Position numbers and translations under genes: made by a program. Positions 43,786-52,317 of a DNA stretch of 64,000 bases are shown piece after piece; the first letter of the stretch is position 1; every line of letters starts with the position of its first letter. The notes under the pieces are model-generated. The model saw nothing but the letters and a program-made list of their open reading frames with translations. It was not told where the DNA came from and ran no database searches. Source of the stretch: an uncultured Chitinophaga sp. (lineage in GTDB: Bacteria > Bacteroidota > Bacteroidia > Chitinophagales > Chitinophagaceae); the NCBI RefSeq assembly GCF_937898475.1, contig NZ_CALEJS010000019.1:113337-177336 (forward strand), read 5' to 3'.

Positions 43786-44280
43786 ATGAAAAAGATCCTT
43801 TTAATGCTCACCATCCTGGCTACCACCGCCAGCATGGCATTTTCCCAGGCGGTACAAAGCCCGAGGGTGACCGCTGAGGGCACCAATGTAAAGATAAGCT
43901 ATGGCCAGCCTTCTAAGAAAAACCGCGAGATATTCGGTAAACTGGTACCCTACGGCGAAGTATGGCGTACCGGTGCTAACGAAGCTACCGAGATTACCTT
44001 TGAAAAAGACGGCACTTTTGGCGGTAAACCCGTTAAGGCTGGTACTTATAGCTTGTTCACCATTCCCGGCGAAAAAGAGTGGACATTTATCCTGAATAGC
44101 ACGCTGAAGCAATGGGGCGCTTATAAGTATAACGAGATCAAAGGAAAGGATGTATTGCAGGTAAAAGCGCCGGCGTCTACCCTTAGCGCACCGGTAGAGA
44201 AACTCACCATCACGCTGCCGGCTGGCAAACTGGTATTGGAGTGGGATAAGACGAAAGTGGAAGTGCCTGTAAAAGCATAA
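43786..44280 (+). CDS. DUF2911 family secreted protein
   Basis: The 164-residue protein has a signal peptide (1-20, ending SMAFSQ) and the DUF2911 signature VKISYGQPSKKNREIFGKLVPYGEVWRTGANEATEITFEKD (about 36-76), followed by GTYSLFTIPGEKEWTFILN. The family is Bacteroidota-typical, periplasmic or outer-membrane associated, function unknown. Confidence 0.9.
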   Translation: MKKILLMLTILATTASMAFSQAVQSPRVTAEGTNVKISYGQPSKKNREIFGKLVPYGEVWRTGANEATEITFEKDGTFGGKPVKAGTYSLFTIPGEKEWTFILNSTLKQWGAYKYNEIKGKDVLQVKAPASTLSAPVEKLTITLPAGKLVLEWDKTKVEVPVKA

Positions 44281-44300
44281 TACAACTGAATGTCTGAATG

Positions 44301-44349
44301 TTGAAGGTTTGGAAGTTTAAAGATCAACGTTAAACTTCCAAACCTTCAA
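44301..44349. terminator. Perfect 20-bp hairpin between DUF2911 and bioA
   Basis: TTGAAGGTTTGGAAGTTTAA (44301-44320) and its exact reverse complement (44330-44349) flank a 9-nt loop. It lies between convergent genes and probably terminates both. It is the cleanest member of the TTTGAA-word hairpins. Confidence 0.8.
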
Positions 44350-44360
44350 ACGTTTAAACC

Positions 44361-45635
44361 TTACAGCTGATGCAGAAAGGCAAATATGCTTTCATAAACC
44401 ATTGCCAGCTGATCATCTGTTATACAATAAGGTGGCAATATATATAAGGTGTTCCCCAAGGGCCGCAACATGATCCTTCTTTCTCTGAAAAAACGGTGCA
44501 GTTGATCCGCCAGGTGATTGATATAGCTATCTTCCCCCTCCGTTACAATTTCAAATGCTATAATCGTACCCGTTAAGCGTATATGTTTGACCGCTTTATA
44601 AGCCGACAACTTCTCGGAAAACTGCTGATGCTGCCGGTTGATACGGTCCCGGTTCTCTTTACAGGCCGGATCCAGGAACAGGTCAAGACTTGCTAACGCC
44701 ACGGTACATGCCAAAGGATTTGCGGTGAAGGAGTGCCCGTGAAAAAGCGTTTTCAGCTTGTCGTTCGACAGGAAAGCTTCGTAGATAGCGGCCGTACAGG
44801 TAGTGATGCCGAGGGCCATGCTGCCGCCGGTAAGTCCTTTGGAAAGGCAGACCATATCAGGCGGGGTGCTTACATACTCCATGGCAAAGTTCCTGCCCGT
44901 GCGGCCAAAACCTGTCATGATCTCATCTGCGATCAGCAGTATCTGTTCCTGACGGCAGTACTGCAGTAACTGGTCCAGCGCTGGGGCATCATACATACGC
45001 ATACCGCCCGCACCCTGGATCAGCGGTTCGAAGATAAAAGCGGCAATGGAATCGGGGCCTAATGCCTGTATAGCGGCCTTCAGTTCCCCGATGTTATCTG
45101 CCGAAGGCGTATCTATAAAGTGTACCTCAAATAAAAGATCATTAAAGGGCGCGGTAAATACGCTTCTACTGCTCACGCTCATCGCCCCGAAGGTATCCCC
45201 GTGATAGGAGTGCTCAAAGGCCAGGATCTTATGCCGGCGAACCCCCCGGTTGTGCCAGTACTGGAGGGCCATTTTAATGGCCACTTCCACGGCAGTAGAC
45301 CCGTTATCAGAGTAAAAGACCCGGCGTTGTTGTCCGGGTAATATGGGCAGTAACTTTTCCGCCAGGTGTACGGCTGCCGGGTGTGTGTATCCTGCAAATA
45401 TGCAATGCTGCAGCTGCAGGGCCTGTGCGGCCAGCTTTTCCGCAATATAGGGATGGGCATGGCCGTGAATATTCACCCACCAGCTGGACGTGGCATCCAG
45501 GTAGCTGTTACCTGCTTCGTCAAAAAGTAGTGCGCCTTCTCCGCGAACAATTCCTATGGGTGCAGGAGCGGTCTGCATCTGGGTGTAAGGATGCCAGATG
45601 ACCTCCAGATCACGTTCACTTAATGTTTTAGACAT
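44361..45635 (-). CDS. bioA: Adenosylmethionine-8-amino-7-oxononanoate aminotransferase
   Basis: BioA makes 7,8-diaminopelargonate in biotin synthesis. I start at the ATG at 45635 (MSKTLSERDLEVIWHPYTQM) since the promoter box lies just upstream of it and the extension to 45671 is not family-like. Class III aminotransferase features: WHPYTQMQ (14-21), SDNGSTAVEVAIKMA (about 109-123), ADEIMTGFGRTG (about 236-247) and the PLP lysine in LSKGLTGG (Lys266). The other bio genes are not in the window. Confidence 0.92.
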   Translation of the reverse strand: MSKTLSERDLEVIWHPYTQMQTAPAPIGIVRGEGALLFDEAGNSYLDATSSWWVNIHGHAHPYIAEKLAAQALQLQHCIFAGYTHPAAVHLAEKLLPILPGQQRRVFYSDNGSTAVEVAIKMALQYWHNRGVRRHKILAFEHSYHGDTFGAMSVSSRSVFTAPFNDLLFEVHFIDTPSADNIGELKAAIQALGPDSIAAFIFEPLIQGAGGMRMYDAPALDQLLQYCRQEQILLIADEIMTGFGRTGRNFAMEYVSTPPDMVCLSKGLTGGSMALGITTCTAAIYEAFLSNDKLKTLFHGHSFTANPLACTVALASLDLFLDPACKENRDRINRQHQQFSEKLSAYKAVKHIRLTGTIIAFEIVTEGEDSYINHLADQLHRFFRERRIMLRPLGNTLYILPPYCITDDQLAMVYESIFAFLHQL

Positions 45636-45640
45636 GGGTG

Positions 45641-45648
45641 CAAAGCTA
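45641..45648 (-). promoter_or_regulatory. -7 box of bioA, 5 nt from the start codon
   Basis: The minus strand reads TAGCTTTG, then CACCC, then ATG. A transcript from this box would be leaderless. Confidence 0.5.
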
Positions 45649-45665
45649 AATGGCGGGAGGGCAAA

Positions 45666-45764
45666 TGCCAAATTCCAAATTCCAAATACCCGAATACCAG
45701 GGTAGGGGAGTGATTAGTTTTGCCTCCTTTTGGAATTTGGTATTTGGAATTTGGGATTTGATAT
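45666..45764. repeat. Inverted repeat of CCAAATT words
   Basis: Left arm (about 45666-45690) is CCAAATTCCAAATTCCAAAT and the right arm (about 45736-45764) reads TTTGGAATTTGGTATTTGG in the opposite sense. Together they could form a long imperfect stem between the bioA start and tRNA-Pro. Confidence 0.65.
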
Positions 45765-47440
45765 TACATCTTATGGGAATAAATAATATAAAGGAAAAAT
45801 TGGTAATAAAGCAAAAAGTGTTTTACATTTGCGTTCCATTTTTGGTAGTACGGGATGTAGCGCAGCCCGGTAGCGCGCTTCGTTCGGGACGAAGAGGCCG
45901 CTGGTTCGAATCCAGTCATCCCGACTTGACAGGACAAAGTGGAAATTTTACCATTTTGTCCTGTTTTATTTTCGCCCAAAGCCTTATCCAGCGCGTATAT
46001 TATGCGCACCGCTTCATTGATGCGGGAAGTTCGAAATGTAAAACCGTCAAAACCTAATTTTTCCGGGTACATCGAACTAATGATCTCACGTTTTCTGTCT
46101 ATCTCGCCGCTTTCATACGCATAATCCAGTTTTAAAAGATTATTCAGCCCCCTGCCTAACAGGTCGGTTATGTTCACTTGGTCATAGTCGTAGGCGCTTA
46201 GTTTGGCTTCCAGCTTCTCCAATTTTGTGCTATACTCGGTTTTCATTTCCCGGAAGTCAGAAGGCTCAATTTGCTTTGAAGAAAGCAATTCCCGTATGTA
46301 AGACAGCTTCCCTTCTAGTTCCTTTATTTGGTATTGTAACTGTCTCTGGTCGCTCTGTAAATGGTCGGTTTGGTCATGCCATGCTTCGATAAGGGTGACC
46401 CTATAAAGATCGGCCATTTCCGCGCGAGGCACGTATTTCTTTATTTCACAAGTAAATAAACTGTTTACATTGTCCGCCCTGAATCGGCAAGTACACCCGG
46501 TTGTACAATGATAATAGCTGTAATATCTGGTATGCCCTTTGGACTTACTGCCGGTTAACAGTTTGCCGCATTTTGGGCAGATCAGAAAACCACGCAACGG
46601 CAATTCGTTATTGGTAATGATTTTGAGACGGTACGGCGCTCTTTTTCTGCCGTCCAAAACGTCCTGCGCCCGGTAAAATAGTTCTTCCGATATAATAGGC
46701 TCATGCAGCCCTTTCACAAATCGGGCTTCTTCATCCTTGTACTTGGCAATAAATATTTTCCCGCAATAAACAGGATTACGGATGATAAACCAGAAAAGAC
46801 CTTTGCTCCCTTTGTACCCCTTTCCCTTAGACATTTTGTAAATCTGTTCGGTATTAAATACCCCTTCCGCAATCTGCTCGTAAGCCCAACGTATAATGCT
46901 TGCTTGCGGTTCTTTGGGAGCAATATACTTTCTGCCGGCCTCATCTGTCTTGTTCACATAACCGTAAGGCGCTAAACCCATATAACGCCCTTCTTTTCTT
47001 GCCCTTCGCATACCATGAATAACATTTAATGCCCTGCGGTCATTCTCTACTTCGGGAGCCGCTAAATAGAAGGCCAGCATCATTTTATTTTCGGGAATAG
47101 ACAAGTCTAGCGGCTGTTCAATAGCTTGCGGCTCTACCCCTAATTTTCGCAGCGTATTGATCATCTGGTAAGCATCCCCTGCATTGCGGCTAAACCTGTC
47201 CCATTTGAGAAACAGCACCAAATCTGCCTGTCCTCTATGTCGCTTTAATTCCAGCAGGTACTTCTTCCATTCCGGCCGGTTAAAGGTCTTGGCCGAATGA
47301 TCTTCAAAAATCACCTTACGGATGGAAATTTTGTTGATGTCGCAATATTTGCGCAATAGTTCTTCCTGGCTCCTTTGGGAATAGCCTTTGTCCGCCTGTT
47401 CATCGGTACTTACCCGGATATACAAATCAGCTATTTTCAT
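45764..47440 (-). CDS. Large serine recombinase whose frame reads through the attachment site
   Basis: The enzyme integrates and excises the element. The 558-residue frame has the resolvase catalytic domain (LYIRVSTDEQADKGYSQRS; nucleophile Ser11), LKWDRFSRNAGDAY (about 84-97), a recombinase domain, a zinc ribbon (CPKCGKLL near 287 and a CTTGCTC pair) and a coiled coil (about 360-430). From about residue 509 the frame crosses the repeat and runs antisense through tRNA-Pro (QVGMTGFEPAASSSRTKRA), so the last ~50 residues are chromosome-derived. The native end is probably supplied by the other attachment site in the circular form. Confidence 0.85.
   Translation of the reverse strand: MKIADLYIRVSTDEQADKGYSQRSQEELLRKYCDINKISIRKVIFEDHSAKTFNRPEWKKYLLELKRHRGQADLVLFLKWDRFSRNAGDAYQMINTLRKLGVEPQAIEQPLDLSIPENKMMLAFYLAAPEVENDRRALNVIHGMRRARKEGRYMGLAPYGYVNKTDEAGRKYIAPKEPQASIIRWAYEQIAEGVFNTEQIYKMSKGKGYKGSKGLFWFIIRNPVYCGKIFIAKYKDEEARFVKGLHEPIISEELFYRAQDVLDGRKRAPYRLKIITNNELPLRGFLICPKCGKLLTGSKSKGHTRYYSYYHCTTGCTCRFRADNVNSLFTCEIKKYVPRAEMADLYRVTLIEAWHDQTDHLQSDQRQLQYQIKELEGKLSYIRELLSSKQIEPSDFREMKTEYSTKLEKLEAKLSAYDYDQVNITDLLGRGLNNLLKLDYAYESGEIDRKREIISSMYPEKLGFDGFTFRTSRINEAVRIIYALDKALGENKTGQNGKISTLSCQVGMTGFEPAASSSRTKRATGLRYIPYYQKWNANVKHFLLYYQFFLYIIYSHKM
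45851..45924 (+). tRNA. tRNA-Pro (anticodon CGG), integration target
   Basis: The 74-nt cloverleaf has acceptor CGGGATG/CATCCCG, D stem GCGC/GCGC, anticodon stem CTTCG/CGAAG with loop TTCGGGA (anticodon CGG at 45885-45887), T stem GCTGG/CCAGT and discriminator A. Its last 14 nt plus the following C are repeated at 63,356-63,370, marking it as the insertion site of the island. Confidence 0.95.
45922..45971 (+). other. Left attachment site with tRNA-Pro terminator
   Basis: The 16-bp repeat CGACTTGACAGGACAA (45922-45937) overlaps the tRNA end and continues as a terminator: AGGACAAA (45931-45938) and TTTGTCCT (45955-45962), plus TGG/CCA inside, then GTTTTATTTT. It now serves as the terminator of tRNA-Pro and also encodes, on the other strand, the C-terminal end of the recombinase frame. 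Confidence 0.8.
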
Positions 47441-47482
47441 TTTCCTAAAACTTGGGTTATCAAATAATACATTTGCTTACGT

Positions 47483-47635
47483 TCATCGGTTACGCAGTTT
47501 TTCCAAATGATGAGCAACAATAATGTTAGCCAATTTACGCATAAATTCAAGGACGGCTGCCGCCTGCTCAACAGTTACTGCGATGCCTTTCTTTTGCAGC
47601 ATTTCCGCTGCTTTCTCTGGTTTAATTTTTTCCAT
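47483..47635 (-). CDS. Small conserved protein upstream of the recombinase
   Basis: The 50-residue product (start ATG at 47635) follows a strong Shine-Dalgarno GGAGG with 5-nt spacing, rare in this genome. It is helical (KIKPEKAAEMLQKKGIAVTV, EQAAAVLEFMRKLANIIVAH). Similar tiny genes commonly precede serine recombinases in Bacteroidota mobile elements; a role in recombinase control or directionality is a guess. The longer frame to 47686 lacks such a site. Confidence 0.65.
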   Translation of the reverse strand: MEKIKPEKAAEMLQKKGIAVTVEQAAAVLEFMRKLANIIVAHHLEKLRNR

Positions 47636-47875
47636 TTGCACCTCCGCATTTATCAAGTTCACAATACCCCTCGTGCAAGGGAACACTTTTCAAAAGCTAA
47701 TATAAGTAATTAGTTTTGATATTTTGCGTTTTACCAAAACTTTTTTTGAAATTATTCCTGATTTTACCGAACTTTACCCAAATTGACGCTATTTGATGTG
47801 TTTTTATATAATTTGTAGCACACTTTACTACTGTATAAACATTTTTAGTATGAAAGCGTCTAAAAGAGGTTAAAA

Positions 47876-48592
47876 ATGACTAAAACATACAAAGTTAGCT
47901 ATAAAACGTACTTCAATGACCGGCTTAAACAAGTGTATTTTCATGGAAAGCTCACCCACCCGTTATATGTACAGGTAACATTTGACAGGAAAACGATCTT
48001 CTTCAAAAGCTATTACTTTGAACTGTTTTCAAAGCCCCGATATTTTTTGTCTGTAGCGGGGTTAACCGGGGGGCCTTCTATTGAGGATATTATTAAAAAG
48101 GAAAATGAGGTAATTGATTTTATCATTGATAAAAACCTGCAAGATTTCTCTTTAGACCTCTTTAAAAAAGAATATGCCTTTTACAGCAAAGACCTTTGCG
48201 ACATAACAGAGGAAGGCTTTATTGATTACATGTATATTTTCTTTCAGGATAAGGGAATGCCTGACCTGGCTGTTACTGTAAGAGAAGGTAGCACGTTCCG
48301 TATTGTTTACAATGTGGTGCGGGATATGAAACGAGCTTTCAATAAACCTTTATATGATGAGTTGGTAGAAAATTCTTTTTACTATGCCCCGCCCTATCTG
48401 CCGCTATATGGATTTATGCAGCAGACAAAGAAATGGCCGATGTTAAGCCTTACGGTTATGGAGTGGGAAGATATAAAGACAAAGGCCCGATTTGCTGAGT
48501 ATATGCAAAAACATTACCCGGACAAAGATGTGGTCCAGGTAATGACAGAAATAGATAAATGGCTGAATCAACTAAGGAATGAGGGTAAGTAG
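47876..48592 (+). CDS. Mobile-element hypothetical protein
   Basis: The function is not recognised. The 238-residue soluble protein starts MTKTYKVSYKTYFNDRLKQVYFHG with beta character, then a helical middle, and ends in a charged helix (VVQVMTEIDKWLNQL). It is divergent from the recombinase block, with ~240 nt of A+T-rich DNA between them. A+T-rich codon use like the rest of the island. Confidence 0.6.
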   Translation: MTKTYKVSYKTYFNDRLKQVYFHGKLTHPLYVQVTFDRKTIFFKSYYFELFSKPRYFLSVAGLTGGPSIEDIIKKENEVIDFIIDKNLQDFSLDLFKKEYAFYSKDLCDITEEGFIDYMYIFFQDKGMPDLAVTVREGSTFRIVYNVVRDMKRAFNKPLYDELVENSFYYAPPYLPLYGFMQQTKKWPMLSLTVMEWEDIKTKARFAEYMQKHYPDKDVVQVMTEIDKWLNQLRNEGK

Positions 48593-48665
48593 TAGCATAC
48601 CATCAAAGTTAGGCAACATATGAATTGTAGGTTTAGGTGGTTTTGCTTCATTCACCCTTTACGTT

Positions 48666-49907
48666 TTACACAAAGGGAATTTCTGCAACTTTATACATTT
48701 TTTCATCCAGTTTTTGTTTTGTTTGCTTAAATGCTTCTAAAGTAAGGTTAATGTCCTCATCTGTATGAACTGCTGTCGGGATTAGTCTGTAAATAATCTG
48801 TCCTTTAGGTATTACAGGATATACCACAATAGAACAAAAAATGTTATAGTTTTCCCGCAAGTCCAGGCACATAGCCGTAGCTTCCGGTATATCTCCTTGT
48901 AAATATATAGGGGTTACCGGTGAATTGGTCGAACCGATATCGAATCCGTTTTCTTTTAATCCATGCTGAAGTTTTTTTACATTTTCCCATAATTTATGTT
49001 TCAATGCCGGTTGGGTGCGTAATAATTCCAGACGTTTGAGGTTGCCGATCACCAGGGGGAGAGGTAGTGATTTAGCAAATATCTGAGAGCGCATGTTATA
49101 CCGCAAAAAGTTAATAATAGCTTTATCACCACTTATAAAAGCGCCTATTGAGGCCATAGATTTGGCGAAAGTTGAAAAGTACAGATCTATTTTGTCTTGT
49201 ATCCCTTGTTCTTCCCCTGTCCCGGCTCCATTTTTTCCCATTGTTCCAAAACCATGCGCATCATCTACCAGCAGACGGAACTTATATCTGTCTTTTAAGT
49301 CTGTAATTAGCCGGAGCTTACCTTGATCACCGGCCATACCGAAAACCCCTTCGGTAATTAATAAAATACCACCGCCTTGACTTTTAGCCATTTCCTGCGC
49401 CCTGGTTAGTTGCTTCTCACAGTCTGCAATGTCATTATGCTTGAACACATAGCGGTAACCTGGGTGCAATCGCAATCCGTCTATGATAGAGGCGTGACAC
49501 TCGGCGTCATATACTATAATGTCACGGCGGCTGCAAATAGCATCAATAGCGCTTGAAATCCCCTGGTAGCCATAGTTCAGTAATATTGTATCCTCTTTGT
49601 TTACAAATTCTGACAATTCTTTTTCTAATTGTTCATGATGATCGGAATTGCCGCTCATCATACGGGCACCCATCGGTGACGCCAATCCGAATTTAGTTGC
49701 CGCTTCAGTATCTGTTGCTCTTACTTCCGGGTGGTTAGCTAATCCTAAATAGTTATTGAGACTCCATATAATCTTTTCTTTCCCCCTAAAACTCATACGC
49801 GGCCCTATTTCTCCTTCCAACTTTGGGAAAGCAAAATACCCGTGTGCCCTTGCGGCATGTTCTCCAATAGGGCCCATATGTTTGAGTAATTTATCAAAAA
49901 TATCCAT
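48666..49907 (-). CDS. Alpha-oxoamine synthase family enzyme (KBL/AONS/SPT-like)
   Basis: This PLP enzyme family condenses an amino acid with an acyl-CoA. The 413-residue protein has WSLNNYLGLANHPEV (48-62), the stacking His138 in DAECHAS, DDAHGFG (215-221) and the PLP lysine in FSTFAKSMAS (Lys249). The N-terminus MDIFDKLLKHMGPIGEHAARAHGYFAFPKLEGEIG defines a Bacteroidota subgroup whose substrate I cannot name; glycine- or serine-using members are alternatives. It is the last gene of the seven-gene cargo operon, 6 nt after the SulP gene. Confidence 0.85.
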   Translation of the reverse strand: MDIFDKLLKHMGPIGEHAARAHGYFAFPKLEGEIGPRMSFRGKEKIIWSLNNYLGLANHPEVRATDTEAATKFGLASPMGARMMSGNSDHHEQLEKELSEFVNKEDTILLNYGYQGISSAIDAICSRRDIIVYDAECHASIIDGLRLHPGYRYVFKHNDIADCEKQLTRAQEMAKSQGGGILLITEGVFGMAGDQGKLRLITDLKDRYKFRLLVDDAHGFGTMGKNGAGTGEEQGIQDKIDLYFSTFAKSMASIGAFISGDKAIINFLRYNMRSQIFAKSLPLPLVIGNLKRLELLRTQPALKHKLWENVKKLQHGLKENGFDIGSTNSPVTPIYLQGDIPEATAMCLDLRENYNIFCSIVVYPVIPKGQIIYRLIPTAVHTDEDINLTLEAFKQTKQKLDEKMYKVAEIPFV

Positions 49908-49913
49908 GAAGTA

Positions 49914-51608
49914 TTATTTATATTTTAAGTACATGAAATCCTGTTTATTTGGTATATCAGTTAAGATGCTTTCACTTCTTAGCAATGCCTCTTTAAATGT
50001 TGCTAATACATTGGCTTTCCCTATTGCAAATAATAGCCGTGCCTTCTTTAATTCTTCCAAAACCTGGCTGCTTTGAACTTCAGATAAAATTAGTTTGGTG
50101 CCACGATGCTTTAATTCCTTATGTACCTCCTTTAATGTATGAATGCCTGTCGCATCTATGATCGGCACCTCCCGCATACGGATAATTAAAACTTTGGGAG
50201 CTTTCTCTATTATTTTGCTTGCTTCCTTGAATTTATAGGCTGCACCAAAAAACAAGGGACCAGTAATTTCAAAAACTTCTACATCATTGGGTACAAAAAA
50301 ATTAGAAACTGATAGTGGATCAGTTTTGCTTTTATCGCCATTGAATTGTTTAGTAATAACACTAACATTGCTAAATTGTGTCATTTTTCGCATGAAAAGG
50401 AAAGAGGCTAATATCATCCCAATTTCAATGGCAACAGTAAGATCGATAAGCACCGTAAGTAAAAAAGTAGTAATTAACACCGCAGTATCACTTTTAGGGC
50501 CTTTCAGTATCGCCACAAAATTTTCCCATTCACTCATATTATAGGCTACAACAACAAGAATTCCTGCTAAAACTGCCATAGGTATTAATGCGGCCAATTT
50601 GCCTATAAAAAGCATAATCAGCAGTAATGTTGCCGCATGTATTATACCGGCAACAGGAGTACGGCCCCCGTTTTTTATGTTGGTAGCGGTTCTTGCGATA
50701 GCTCCGGTAGCAGGAATACCGCCAAATATGGAAGAAAATATGTTCGCCGTTCCCTGCGCTACCAGCTCCATGTTACTTTTGTGTTTACCACCAATCATCC
50801 CATCTGCTACCACAGCAGAAAGTAAAGATTCAATACCACCTAATAATGCAATAGTAAAAGCAGGTTGGATAAGCTGTTTAATAGTGCTAAAATCTAAATG
50901 TGGTATGGTGGGAGAAGGTAAGGAAGTAGGAATACTACCAAACCTACTTCCTATAGTTTCAACAGGCAGATGAAATAGCTGAACAACTAAGGTTGATAAA
51001 ATGATAGCGATGAGCGATCCTGGTATTTTATGAGTTACTTTAGGCCACAAAAAAATTACTATCACGGTGAATGCTGCTAAAGCAAATGCATATACATTAA
51101 TAGAAGAAATATACTGCGTGTATGCTATCCATTTTTCAAGAAAATCAGAGGGTACTGCTCCCATCTTCAATCCTAAGAAATCCTTTATTTGAGAGGAAAA
51201 AATGATCAGCGCTATTCCGCTGGTAAATCCTACTATCAATGGGTGTGGAATAAACTTTATTACAGAGCCTAACCGCGCTATCCCCATTATGATCAGAATG
51301 ATTCCAGCAATAAAAGTGGCAATGATAAGACCGTTTACGCCGTATTGCTGTACAATGCCGTAGACTATTACTATAAAAGCTCCTGTAGGCCCGCCTATCT
51401 GCACACGACTACCCCCTAATGCCGAAATAATAAATCCAGCTATTACTGCGGTAAATAATCCTTTTTCAGGTGAAACTCCAGAGGCAATAGCAAATGCAAT
51501 GGCTAAAGGTAATGCAACGATACCAACAATAAGACCGGCTTGCAAATCCTTTGCAAACTGATCTTTAGTATATCCTTTTAGGGTATGGAATAGTTTAGGA
51601 ATGAACAT
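49914..51608 (-). CDS. SulP-family anion transporter with STAS domain
   Basis: SulP proteins carry sulfate, bicarbonate or other anions. The ~564-residue product (start ATG at 51608; a start at 51656 inside the preceding gene is possible) has about 11-12 membrane helices from AGLIVGIVALPLAIAFAIASG, then a C-terminal STAS domain (about 450-550; VLIIRMREVPIIDATGIHTLKEVHKEL). The signature EKGLFTAVIAGFIISALGGS is clear. Pairing with a carbonic anhydrase gene in the same operon favours bicarbonate as substrate (inference). Confidence 0.9.
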   Translation of the reverse strand: MFIPKLFHTLKGYTKDQFAKDLQAGLIVGIVALPLAIAFAIASGVSPEKGLFTAVIAGFIISALGGSRVQIGGPTGAFIVIVYGIVQQYGVNGLIIATFIAGIILIIMGIARLGSVIKFIPHPLIVGFTSGIALIIFSSQIKDFLGLKMGAVPSDFLEKWIAYTQYISSINVYAFALAAFTVIVIFLWPKVTHKIPGSLIAIILSTLVVQLFHLPVETIGSRFGSIPTSLPSPTIPHLDFSTIKQLIQPAFTIALLGGIESLLSAVVADGMIGGKHKSNMELVAQGTANIFSSIFGGIPATGAIARTATNIKNGGRTPVAGIIHAATLLLIMLFIGKLAALIPMAVLAGILVVVAYNMSEWENFVAILKGPKSDTAVLITTFLLTVLIDLTVAIEIGMILASFLFMRKMTQFSNVSVITKQFNGDKSKTDPLSVSNFFVPNDVEVFEITGPLFFGAAYKFKEASKIIEKAPKVLIIRMREVPIIDATGIHTLKEVHKELKHRGTKLILSEVQSSQVLEELKKARLLFAIGKANVLATFKEALLRSESILTDIPNKQDFMYLKYK

Positions 51609-51633
51609 ATATTTATTTAATACTATTTTGCTT

Positions 51634-52050
51634 TTATTCGATTGGTTCAGGGTCATACGTCACAAAAAAATTAAGGTATAACGTACGTGACCAACGCATG
51701 AGAGCTGGCATAGCCAGTACCAATAGGGCCCCATTGATGATCAACCAATGAAATACACTATTGTCTCTCCATGATATACCAAAAATCAGCCAATACCAGG
51801 CTAAGTTAAAGACCGAGAAAGCAACACACATAACATAGCTAACATATCCTGTTCCGTACCAGAAGCCTGGTTCCAACTCAGTTTCTTGCGTGCAAACCGG
51901 ACAATGCGAATGCATGTCAAAAACTCTTTTTAGATGATAAGGATTGTTATTTCTAAATAAATAACCTTTTCTACAGCGCGGACATTTGTTACGTAGAATG
52001 CTGGCAATTAAGCCAGGTCTTTCAGTATCCCGGTTACTAATTTTCGGCAT
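51634..52050 (-). CDS. DUF983 family protein
   Basis: The 138-residue protein has two CxxC pairs (NKCPRCRKGYLF, SHCPVCTQETEL) forming a zinc ribbon and two membrane helices (about 72-94 and 103-120), the DUF983 layout. The function is unknown; in other bacteria DUF983 genes are often beside cytochrome-oxidase genes. It overlaps the start of the preceding gene's coding end by 14 nt, so it is part of a tightly packed operon. Confidence 0.88.
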   Translation of the reverse strand: MPKISNRDTERPGLIASILRNKCPRCRKGYLFRNNNPYHLKRVFDMHSHCPVCTQETELEPGFWYGTGYVSYVMCVAFSVFNLAWYWLIFGISWRDNSVFHWLIINGALLVLAMPALMRWSRTLYLNFFVTYDPEPIE

Positions 52051-52306
52051 GTTTTACGGTTAAAAGTTCACGCACATAAATCAAAGCGCAACGATACAAA
52101 CTCCATTGGTCACTCTTGCAATTGAGTGGAGATAAATCCTCTAAGACACTTTGCAGTTTTGTCAAATAACGTTGAATAATAAATCCATTCTTCTTTTTCT
52201 CTACCATATTTTGCACTGATTGAACAATGATCATTTCTACCTGATTGCAATTTTTCACTACTTTAATTTGTTGTATTATCAACAAGACATATTCATCAGT
52301 TGTCAT
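52037..52306 (-). CDS. Small helical protein of the cargo operon
   Basis: The 89-residue protein is unrecognised. It appears all-helical (VLLIIQQIKVVKNCNQVEM, RYLTKLQSVLEDLSP) with three cysteines and no membrane segment. Its 3' end overlaps DUF983 by 14 nt and its start lies 11 nt after the carbonic anhydrase stop. Confidence 0.6.
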   Translation of the reverse strand: MTTDEYVLLIIQQIKVVKNCNQVEMIIVQSVQNMVEKKKNGFIIQRYLTKLQSVLEDLSPLNCKSDQWSLYRCALIYVRELLTVKHAEN

Positions 52307-52317
52307 AACAAACTCTT

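Noticed and set aside
45650..46057. A plus-strand frame over tRNA-Pro
   Set aside because: It spans the inverted repeat, the tRNA and the attachment site; the apparent protein VRDVAQPGSALRSGRRGRWF is a common artefact of translating tRNA genes.
47690..47875. Possible CRISPR or repeat array in the A+T-rich gap
   Set aside because: No direct repeats of regular spacing were found; the gap is simply A+T-rich promoter DNA.
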